From Zerene cesonia (lineage: Eukaryota > Arthropoda > Insecta > Lepidoptera > Pieridae), in assembly GCF_012273895.1 (NCBI RefSeq), contig NC_052120.1:186001-250000 (forward strand): a DNA stretch of 64,000 bases, written 5' to 3'. A program made the translations under genes and the position numbers. The notes beneath the pieces are model-generated. The model was not told the origin of the DNA and searched no databases. It saw only the letters and a list, made by a program, of their open reading frames with translations. This document shows positions 13,201 to 25,200 of this stretch, one piece after another. Position 1 is the first letter of the stretch. The number at the start of each line of letters is the position of its first letter.

Positions 13201-16200
13201 TCCCTTTGATCAGTTGTTGTGCTAACGAGGTTTTTTCACGCCTTTGTTCGTGCATGAATAGGTATAGATTTAGATAGTTTTATTATTTTTACAGAATATA
13301 AATGCTAATTTGCTATTTGTTTTTTGGTAAATCAATTCTAAAAATCAAACAAATGAAATAATTTTTATGAGAATTGAATTTAAAGCATGATTTCAGTATT
13401 ATCAATTCTGTTGTGTTTTACGTGTGATATATGCTTATATTATCCTTGTTGATGTTTTTACGACTAATTTAAGAATTTTCGCACTATGAATAAATAAAGC
13501 ATTCAGTATCACTGTAATTGAACGTTCTATTGTAAAAAGGGCCATAGAATACAGATTGTGTAATTCATTGAACTTGAAGCCTTATCTGATTGTATTTAGG
13601 TGAATGTTTCGTTATCAGTTGTAGAAGTCTTCGCTAGGCGATAAAGGCTGTCGCATGTCGCTTGCGGGGCGCCGGCCGCGACACGCATCTTACTCAATTC
13701 ATAGAGGTCAAACGTCTAGGCTTTAGGAACTCTTAAAATTATAGAAAAGATCCCGTAAATATTGCATCTCCAAAAATCTATAGAAAATCTTACACATTAT
13801 TCATGCTTAATTAATTAATTAAATTTACAAAACATCAATTTTTTGCGAACTTAACACTCAATCAATTATATATATAACGCTACCATTTATAAAACAGATT
13901 TACATTTATTTAAATAAATATGCAATATAATATTTAGTTTTGGTAAAACCATTTAATTGTTACATACGCTTATTTATTCAAACATTTTTTTAATAAGTTT
14001 TCTTTAAAAACTTAGTCAAATGTTTGCGTTTGTGATAATTCTTATTTAATAGCAATTAAGATCGATAAAAACATTTCCGCATTTTACATTTTGATAATCT
14101 GCCTTTGTAAGTAGACGTGTTTATTTCATCATTTTGGGTAACAGCAGATCGTGTATTCAAAATTTCTCAATATAAATTGTCATGGCTACCAGTTGTTCTC
14201 AGGTATATCTCTCAACGGAACGAAATATTTCTATTTTACACGCTTTTTATTAGCTTCACCTGTATGTTTGTTTGTATGTTTGTTTGTATGTTTGTTTGTA
14301 TGTTTGTTTGTAACCGACTTCTTTGGGCGCGATTTTGACCCACTTTAAACGGCCAGATTTCGTTCAAACTTTGTAGATTTATTGAGGACCGATGACAATA
14401 CACTAATTTGATAAAATTATTCCATTTTTCAATTTGCAAAATATGATTTTTGTTAAAGCGTGTCTTATAGTTTTTTTAAACTATTATTTATTTTACCCAT
14501 TTTTCATTAATGTTCCGCTCCTGTCTTTCGTAGTGTGATGTTATATACCATAGTAGTTTTCTGCCCGACACTTCGCCCGCGTAAGTCATAGAAGACAGAA
14601 GTATTTTTCAGTATTTTTTATGTCCTTGCTCGGTTGTCAAATTCTCTGTACCGAATTTAGCTCAAATCGGTTCAGTGGTTACTTTCTCATTTGCATATAA
14701 GAAGGGATTACACCTATAGCTGGTCTGTGATCTAACTATGGTCAGTACAAAATGTTTCACCCAATCCGTATCTCCTAAGATTAGTTTGTTCAACCAAAAT
14801 AACCTCTGTAGCTTTGTTAAATTACAAAATAATTAAATGAAATAAGTACAATACACGTACAGTCTGAGTGTGCTCTAAGTTGTCAGTGGCATTGACCGCG
14901 CCCCCCCGCGCCAGCCGGCCCGCGCCGCCCGCGCGCGCGCATCCGATCACCAACGATTAGTGTTTATTTTGGCAACAGCTCTGATCGATCGCCATCAATG
15001 CTTGTGGCACGCTTGAGTTACGACCCTTGTGACTTTTATCTGTTTATGCGAATCCATATACAGCATTCATTTGATCAATATTGTTATCAATTATTTTGAC
15101 CGTCGACCTCATCTTTTTTAGAGAAATAAAAGCTTTGTGTATTGATTTCATCTGCTGTGTCCACCATTTATTTCAATTACTTTGCATAAAATATCGTGGA
15201 GTTGTTGTTTTTTGGAGTTTCTTAAGAAAGAGAGAGAGAGAGAGTAGAAGGCCCGAATTTTAATCATACATTCACAAGTTCAATTTGTCGATTCGCTCTG
15301 CTGCTGCTATGTGAAAGTCCAATTCGACAACGCACCTAGAACACTTTCGTTGAATGTTAAGCGTATTGTGCACAATTTCCAATATCAGTAGATTTGGAAA
15401 TATTTGTCTTTAAATGAAAAAAAATACTGGACACTTCAATTGGATATTTGGAGATTGGATTATGTTATATCCTGTTTAAATTGCCTTTTTATTTTGCTGT
15501 ATTCTCAGCAGAAACATTCCCTTATATTTTTTACAATAACCTTTCATTAATGTCTGTTCGACAAGGTGAAGTACTTTGTTCAGCCACCTAAAATTCCCTT
15601 GCACCTTGAATGTAGTCTGTAATATAAATGCAAGAGAAAGTACGCAACCTTCAGTTTCAGAAAAGCATTTACAACTTTTCCTCAGCGAATGTTATGAAGG
15701 TGAGCGGCGAGCAGCGGCGTGTATCTTTTTATACTCGTCACCGCGAGCTGGCAGCCTGCCGCACGACCTACGCCACTAGTGCAAACGTGCAAATGTCATA
15801 CTGCATACGATTCTACGCTTCTGTATGTAGAAACTATTCCCTTAGTTCTTCCTTTTCTGTATCTGTTAACTTTAGTTTAATGATACAATTCCACGGGAGC
15901 TGGTAGCATATTTTGTTCCATTCCCGCATCGTAGTTCTATTTCCATGATTGGAATTATTGTCCACAGCAGGCTTGTGGACACTCGACGCTCTAAAGTTAA
16001 TTGAATAGTCTTAATCTTTTATATTACAAGTTTTCTTTTGTAATCAAACCGTAGGATATACGTTTCTATTTATTGACAAGGCAATGATTTTTCGGTTTCT
16101 TTCCAAAAATGTTTTCAAACCCTAATACTTTTTGGCAAACCCCTCATTTTATTTGAATTTTATTAAAACCGCTTTTTTCACCATTTAAATAACAGGATTA

Positions 16201-19200
16201 GCTGTATATCGTGACCTACGCCACAGAAGGCACTCGCACAACACATGTGACAATGTTTCCACATCCACATTACAGCACGGAACTAGTTCCTGCGCTCGTT
16301 GATTGTTGTTGAGTTGTGACGTCACACGACTGGTTCATGATAACTTTCATTGCCTGAAGATATTTGTACATTTCGGAGGAGCGATTCGGTGAAATCTTGC
16401 ATTTGTTCTTGATCGTACCAATTCATTTTTATTGGTTTCGTAATGTGCTGCTATATTTTTTTTTTATTCGGACTTACTGTGTAAGTTTCTTAGTTCGAAC
16501 CCGTTCTAGGATAAAATATTGTTTTAGGAAAGTATAGCAATTGCATATGAAGGAGTTAGGTCCGAAAAAAATGTCATACACCTGTACACATACGTAAATT
16601 TGGTATATTATTCAATATATAATTATATACTATCGTTAATTAATAATGACAGAGCCATATTGATCGCCTGGTACCATCACTTCTCACACTGGACTAATTC
16701 CAGTGGAATCTTAAAGCAGTACTAACTGCTTTAAGATTCCACGATAACTCCCTAAGCAGGTATATGTAAATGCTGTGAACTCATAAAAATAAATTACAGA
16801 AAATCATCATAAATATAACTTTGTATTCGACCCACGGAACTTACTTTAATCCATCTATATCTTCTGTATTTCATCAATAAATATGATACGGGTGTATACG
16901 GTCGGATACGGTTTTAACTTTTTATCGCATCTTCCGTTAGCTGTAAATTGAAACGTTAATTGTAACTTTATCTGTGAGCTTTTAATGGATTTTTATGTCT
17001 AGACTGTTGAATATAGAATTCCTTTTTAGATATCAAATTTTTCGTCATTAGAAAGTATGTCATGAAAAAGATGAATGTATTATATAGACAAAGTGCTAAT
17101 GTACAGTGTTAATGTTTATGATATGATGCTACAAAGTTTCCATACATGTTTTGATTAATCTATACGATATCTAAGTCAGCATAAATTTAGTTTTATCGCT
17201 AATCGCTTAGTAATAGGGGGACCAAACGGTTGCCTTTCAGCGGACTGTTTGCTTTTGGCGCTGAAATATTTCCATTTCCATTTTTTTTAAAGTTTGAAAA
17301 ATTGTATCGTACCTGTTTCTCTTAATAGCAAAATCATTTAAATAAAAAGGTTTTTATGATACCAAATATGTTAGTTAAATGCGCTTTGGTTATATCTCGA
17401 GAAAACGCCGATCGTCATTATTATCAATGATTAAAATGTCGTAAGCAACGATAAAGTTTAGGAATCTAGACTTCAATAACACACGATAAAAAGAGCAGGT
17501 AATTATTTATCGGATTATACGTTGAATATTGCGATAAATTGTCAAATATTTGTCCACATCCACCGACGCACTCGAAAACTCGGCCGGTGATAACAAACGA
17601 AAGCCGAACGAAATCTCGCAAGTTGAGAGTAGATAAGCGCGTTGTGTCCGCGCTCGCGTAGCGGCGTGGAGCTCGCGCGGTGACGTGTGTGAAAGGCAGC
17701 GGCGTGGCAGCGCGGGCCGCGGAGGCTCTGCCCTCCCGCCTCGGCCACTCCGTCGACATGGCGCGCCCGAAGCAGTCGCCTCGCCACAACGCGCAGTACG
17801 TTGACCTCCCCCCGAGAGGACCAGGTACAAAACCTACCCTTTTATTTCAATTGTGAATACCTTGTACGGTATCTAAGTGAAGTGTGCGCCGGCGCGGCAA
17901 ACCGCACCGCAGCTATACCGCGTGCTAAAGTGACTACGTGGTCAACATATTGTTGGATCCCATCATCACAATAGATTTGTGCGTGTCGCGTCTCTTCCAC
18001 GTTCTTGTTGTAGGAAAGATGTGTGGTATCGTTGTTTATCTTATCGGATCATCGGTTTCTGTCAGGTTTTCGGCTATTTCAAGGAAACGCTCGCTGAGCA
18101 AGTCTTGTATGACACGGGAGAGCGCAGGTCTTTGGCTTCGCTGGAAGCTAATTACTTCTCAGTGAGAATGTAACTAACTATTTAACGGAAATTAAGGGAG
18201 TTATATAAATTTAATTTTGTAGTTATTTTATTATATATCTTGTTGCTTTTCTTTGCACTCAAAATATATATTTTTTTATTATGACTTAGCCATGGAAAGA
18301 CCATGGAAATGTCTTAATATAATATAGTTTCATTAATACTAAATGAATTTAAATTCATGTACAAAAGTAACAGTGAGAGAAAGTGCCTAAAATATTCCCT
18401 TGTTTCGATGTACATTCCCTTTTTTATTTGAATCTTGACGTGGAATAATTAAAAATATAGTTTATCTGCATTAATTAATAACATTTCGATATTTTTAGCT
18501 AAGAATGTGTCATATATCTAAAAATATAAATTATCGTCATATCGATTCTAATCACGTAGGCGGTCGTTCCCATCCGTCGATGGTACCGGTTTTCAAAATT
18601 ATTTACGACATTTCTTATACCTTCACTACTTTACACTTCTTTATTTAACGGATCTTTATAAACTTCTTAAAAATAGACCTTAATTTGACTATAAATGGGT
18701 TAACTTTTGATCATGACTTTGACGAAATGCACATAACTTTCACGTGAATGAATTTTGTGTGTTCAATTGTTCGTTTAATATTACTCAAGCGATAATGAGC
18801 ACTGAACATCTGTATCTATAAAGTTGACGACTCGTATAGAAGTGCTAACGAATGAAGTTACGCGGTTTGGCGAGGTGGAAAATAAATGTAAAATTGTTTA
18901 TAAAGCAATTTTTCATATGTTTAAAATTGTTTATGCAGCAATGTAAACTGATTTATGGTTGAATAAGTATATTTAAAAATATAGTACATTAACATTCTAC
19001 AAATTATAAATATATTAACTGTAAGTACTTGATTTAAATTGAATTTATGAGGTTCCTAGATAATACAACAAATGAAGAGTGAACAACGAACTAACCTTTT
19101 TTGCAATCCGTTTCAGTAAAGACCATAATCGCGTTTAGGTCTAGCGCTTATACAATGATAAAAACCTTACGTGATCGCGCTCTCACAAGCAATTACCCCC

Positions 19201-22200
19201 GAGGAGGAAACGCGTGAACACTTGTAGGCCGGCTCGGAAGCACCCGCCGCGGTCAGCCGCATGAACCAACCTTTGAAGCCAACATATTTTCATTGAGCCT
19301 ATTTTTAGTTACATACTAGAATAGAAAAAGGAACGTTATTTTGCTTTTTTGTGCAAAATGTCTCATATATTTCTAGTAATTGTACTCTATTTTTAGGGAT
19401 ATTTTTTGGTACTGAATTCAAACTTTTTTAGTTTCGTGTGTTCAATTTCAAAAGCTGGATGTATCAGCCTTTTGAAATTGGCCATTATGTCCTCTTCTTT
19501 TTAGGGCACAATAGTATGTGGTGCAGCACGTTTTTCCCTTTTCTGCTATGAACTAGTTTTAACCGTTGCTATTTTTAGAATGGAAATATTTATTGAACTA
19601 TACTTAACTAACTGTTATGGCGTGTTTTTATGTAAGACAAATTGAGCACACTAGTTTTCAACTACGATATGATAAAATAAACCGCGATTGAAAAATTAAC
19701 AAATATTTTAAGAGTCACAAGTGAGTACAAACACAAAATAAAAAAATAAACATTAACTTATTTTGGTTGGTTTAAATTAAAAAGTAGTTTAAAATTTCAA
19801 CATCTTTTATTTCGTCATATCATTCCACTTTCCACATCTTCATTACTGCAAAACTTTATTTATTTGCCAATGAAGAATTCCTAGTTGACCATTGTACAAA
19901 TTATACAATGGAATGAGGCCTAATATAATTCTATCATATTTTTTCTACTTTACTTTCACTTTCTAAAATTGTGCTGCAAACAGACCATCACTTACATCTT
20001 ACCTTAAAAAGTCGAGTACAGAAGCAGTGACGGAACTATATAATCGTCATCATTAAAAAACATTACACAGTCAATATTATGTCTACCCTACAATCGACAT
20101 TTTAAGTTTTTCTCTCATTTGTTCCATCACAGCTCATTAGATATACCTGCTGCATACAAAAACAAAGTCATGAGCTGAGATTCCTTCATTCCATTTCACA
20201 TATTTGCGTATTGCGTATAAGAAAAGCACATCTCAAGCAAGCATGTGTAATGTCCGCAGTGGAATCCCTGATCTACTGGCGGTCGGCCGGGCGGTCGGGC
20301 GCGGCGCTGGGCGCGGGGCTGGCGCTGCTGGTGGCGCTCGCGTGCTGCTCCGTGGTGTCGGTGCTGGCGTACGCGTCGCTGCTCGCGCTCTCCGCGGCCG
20401 TCGCCTTCCGCATATACAAGAACGTGCTGCAGGCGGTGCAGAAGACGAACGAGGGACACCCCTTCAAGTGAGTGCCGTTTGTGTCTGTTCAGCTAGCATT
20501 GTAAAGTGAGCAGAATTCCAAATACTTCTGCTTAAAATAAAAAATTTCGTGTTTGGGATACGGGAGATCTATTGATTAGAGAGTTGTGAATTCTTCTTTC
20601 TTCTTAAATATTGTTAAGATTATCTAACAGGTATTACAAATCCCGTTAATTATATTTTAATTTATGTATGAACACATGTTCATTGTGCGTGCAAAAATAA
20701 ATAAAAGATTTGTATTTTCTTAATAAATGCTAATCAATTCGTAAAATCTTAAAGTTTATGCAAATGTCTTTTTTAACGCCCAATAGATGATTATCAAATG
20801 ATTATATTAATCATGCTGAATATTAATAGCCCAAATGAAATGCGTAAGTAATTGGTCGATGTCAAAGCGCTGCCAATTTTTCACTTATCTCGAATGCATG
20901 CAAAGTTATCTGCATAAATATTAAACAAATACACTTTATCGTTTATAGTGGCACATAAATGCATTTAATGTTATGCGGTTGAGGTTTAGCTGATTCGAGA
21001 ACTTTTAAATATCATATGGGTTTATATGATTATATCTATGAATGTTCTACGTCATCAAAGCAAAATTGGAATGCTACTTAAATATGTCCATGTTAGTTTT
21101 TTTTTTTATTTCAATGTCTTTATACCCGCATGGTCGGGTTGATCGGGTTTGGCATAAGGCCCTTATCAACAAACTTCCAGCCTACGGACTTCCTCCGGGT
21201 CTATGTGATTGGATTANNNNNNNNNNNNNNNNNNNNNNNNNNNNNNNNNNNNNNNNNNNNNNNNNNNNNNNNNNNNNNNNNNNNNNNNNNNNNNNNNNNN
21301 NNNNNNNNNNNNNNNNNNNNNNNNNNNNNNNNNNNNNNNNNNNNNNNNNNNNNNNNNNNNNNNNNNNNNNNNNNNNNNNNNNNNNNNNNNNNNNNNNNNN
21401 NNNNNNNNNNNNNNNNNNNNNNNNNNNNNNNNNNNNNNNNNNNNNNNNNNNNNNNNNNNNNNNNNNNNNNNNNNNNNNNNNNNNNNNNNNNNNNNNNNNN
21501 NNNNNNNNNNNNNNNNNNNNNNNNNNNNNNNNNNNNNNNNNNNNNNNNNNNNNNNNNNNNNNNNNNNNNNNNNNNNNNNNNNNNNNNNNNNNNNNNNNNN
21601 NNNNNNNNNNNNNNNNNNNNNNNNNNNNNNNNNNNNNNNNNNNNNNNNNNNNNNNNNNNNNNNNNNNNNNNNNNNNNNNNNNNNNNNNNNNNNNNNNNNN
21701 NNNNNNNNNNNNNNNNNNNNNNNNNNNNNNNNNNNNNNNNNNNNNNNNNNNNNNNNNNNNNNNNNNNNNNNNNNNNNNNNNNNNNNNNNNNNNNNNNNNN
21801 NNNNNNNNNNNNNNNNNNNNNNNNNNNNNNNNNNNNNNNNNNNNNNNNNNNNNNNNNNNNNNNNNNNNNNNNNNNNNNNNNNNNNNNNNNNNNNNNNNNN
21901 NNNNNNNNNNNNNNNNNNNNNNNNNNNNNNNNNNNNNNNNNNNNNNNNNNNNNNNNNNNNNNNNNNNNNNNNNNNNNNNNNNNNNNNNNNNNNNNNNNNN
22001 NNNNNNNNNNNNNNNNNNNNNNNNNNNNNNNNNNNNNNNNNNNNNNNNNNNNNNNNNNNNNNNNNNNNNNNNNNNNNNNNNNNNNNNNNNNNNNNNNNNN
22101 NNNNNNNNNNNNNNNNNNNNNNNNNNNNNNNNNNNNNNNNNNNNNNNNNNNNNNNNNNNNNNNNNNNNNNNNNNNNNNNNNNNNNNNNNNNNNNNNNNNN

Positions 22201-25200
22201 NNNNNNNNNNNNNNNNTTTAAATAGATTCAGTTTATAGAAATACACCGCAATAACTGTCTACAATAACTAACAATAACTATTAGTGGGTAGTAGTTTCTT
22301 TATGCATTTCCTAATTGTAAGTCAGAATTGTTCACAATAAGCTATTTGAAATAGTGACATCATCGTTTTTTTGTCTCCAAGTCACAGATAAAAATTAGCA
22401 AACTCAGTCATCCAACTCGAACGGTGTTGTCATAGTGTCGCTTATTCGCTTTGAAATGTTATTTCTTAAACTTTGTCTGAATAATATGTTACAGAAGAGT
22501 TTTCCTTTCGTCGTTTGCCATTTCTGATTAAGGCTTAGTGCCACACTAATGAGCTAAGATATTCACTTAGTTATGCTGCGTATAGGATAAAACCTATAAT
22601 ATAGAATACATATTATATAGAATTAAAAAATATATTTTTATATTAATTGATGTATTCTCATACAATTGGCTAATAGGTCAGATGAATTAGTTTTTGTACC
22701 TTCTAACTTATTCTTTCATTGTTTTATTTTATCTATCGTTAAAAACCTACGACAGACAGGATCAAAAATATTGAATTATCTTTTATTTTGTGACTTATAC
22801 TATTATCATATGTATACTAAATATCGATAGGTTTCAGGAGTTTCTTGTAAGTCGTATGAAATGCTACACGCACGTGTGTTCGCTTGCAGATGGTTGCTAG
22901 AGAAGGACATCTGCGTGGGCGTGGAGCGCGCGCAGTCGCTGGCGGCGGCCGCCACCGCGCACTGTAATGCGGCGCTGCACGAACTGCGCAGGTATACTTT
23001 ACGTTGTTATTTTGGAAATTTTTTGTGTCAAACTCAGCCCTTTTTATACAATCAATTTTTGTAAAATTTATGGTTCGCTCGAAAACTGCAGTCCATATTC
23101 GAGCTTCGATTGCGACGCGATAATATATTTTTAAAAGGAGAGCTGATAGGCCGTTGATCCCTCAGATTTTAATTCATTCAGACATGTGATATATTTCAAT
23201 TGAATTGTCTGCGTAGAAGTTACAATCATCGATGTCTAAATAATTGTAACTTTGCTTTATTGTGATGTCGAATAACCTTATTGTTTTAGAAAAGAAGCAA
23301 AAACATTAAAATATCGAAGAATGTATATCAGTAATATCACTTTGTCTACATGCCAATATTAAGAACTAGTTTTATCTGTATTATGAGATAGGAATCTAAC
23401 ATAAAATAAGAATTTAGAAGATTGCGACGTATGTAAAGGTCACAATTATATTATGTTGCATTTAAAATTCAACAAATAATTTACTTGAATTAATCATTTG
23501 GGCTGATGAAATAGTTGACAGTATGAAGAAATGTAAATTTTTTCGAACACGAATTGAGTTATATAAAGCATAAGTCCCGTTCCCATGAGATTTCCGGGCT
23601 AAAAACTACCCTGTATGCTTTCTCGGGTCTCAAACTATCTCTGTACCAAATTTCATCCAAATAGGTTCTGTGTTTGAGGCGTGAAGAAGCGAAAAACAGA
23701 CAGACAGAGCTACTTTAATAGTCCCTCGTTAGCAATGTTTAACATTTTTATTGAGTTGTGAATAAAACACGCCAATGCCCGTTTGCAGGCTGTTCCTGGT
23801 GGAGGACCTGGTGGACTCGCTGAAGTTCGGCGTGCTGCTGTGGTGCCTCACCTACGTGGGCGCCTGCTTCAACGGCATCACGCTCATCATACTCGGTGAG
23901 CGCCTCTCTGCTTATGTCACGTCTAACTGTCGTTGGGCATAATAGCTTTCTTAAATTTAACGCAGTCAAAATGCAGAAATTCAATAGACCTCCGTTTGAA
24001 CTTTCACTCACACACACTTTTTATATGCGTCATTTATTTCTTCAAATATCTTTACAAAAGGAACCCAATACGATAATGACTTATAAATTACACGATAACT
24101 AATAAAAAAAAAATTACAAACTAACAAACTGTGCCATTCAAAATTAAAATTTTTAATAAGAAAATAATCTTATTAACTAATAATGTTTATAAGTATACCA
24201 GCACACATATCATATCTTTACATATATCTACACAGCAAATATTTTGATATTATTTTAATCAACAGAATGATACGTTCGGAAATCATTTTTATTCATATTT
24301 TTACATCGTTATTATTTGAATAACTGCTGCACACGTGTGTTAATTGTATGTAATGAACATTTTGCAGGCTGGATAGCGCTGTTCACGCTGCCCAAGGCGT
24401 ACGAGCTGAACAAGGCGCAGGTGGACGCGAACCTGGAGATCGCGCGCGCCAAGTACCACGAGATCACCGCCAAGTGAGTCTGTTGTCCGCCCTTCTGGCG
24501 CTTCCCTTCTCGTCTTGTTGCAATTGATGTGGAAATCCATATTCATTGGTGAACTTCGATGATTTCTTGCGTTTTTTGATGCTATTGTGTTGTTTGGTAT
24601 TTCTGTGATCCATAATGGACGTGCAGGAAATAAATTTATTTTTCAAATTATCTGCACATGTGGATAACATCACCACTGCTTAAAACGGTGAAGGAAAACA
24701 TCGTGAGCAAACCGGCATGTCCGAGAATCAAAAGTTCGACGACATGTGACATCTTTTAAAAGCCCTCTAAATAAATGATTTAAAAAAAAGTGACATCTGC
24801 CAACCCGCACTTGGCCAGCATGTTGGATTATGGCCTGAACCCTCATAAGAGGCCCAGCGGTGGAAAAATATATAGGCTGATAATGATGAAAACACATGTG
24901 TTTTGCAGTGTAAAGAAATGAGTTAAATTTTAAAATTATGATCTATCCTAATAAGAATATCTTACATGCAGCACGACCAACTCGATATAATTTCTTTAAA
25001 TTATATAAAATAAATAATTAATAGAAATAGTAACGGTGTCTAGTTTTTTGTTTATTATGTAATATTATAATGTAAGGGTAAGCTAGTAAGAGTTAGATTT
25101 GTGGAAAATTTCTTCTCTTCGACACACAGTTTTTATTTTCATGCTTGATGGATTCTGTGAAGTCCCCTTAAGATTGGTCTAGTTCTGATAACTTGAATGT

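Noticed and set aside
15691..15704. 14-nt micro-exon between a strong acceptor and a GTGAGC donor in the Rtnl1 intron
   Set aside because: Its length shifts the Rtnl1 reading phase, and its only ATG frames stop at once.
16440..16520. tRNA-like B-box (AGTTCGAACCC)
   Set aside because: No matching A-box or acceptor-stem pairing could be found at the right spacing.
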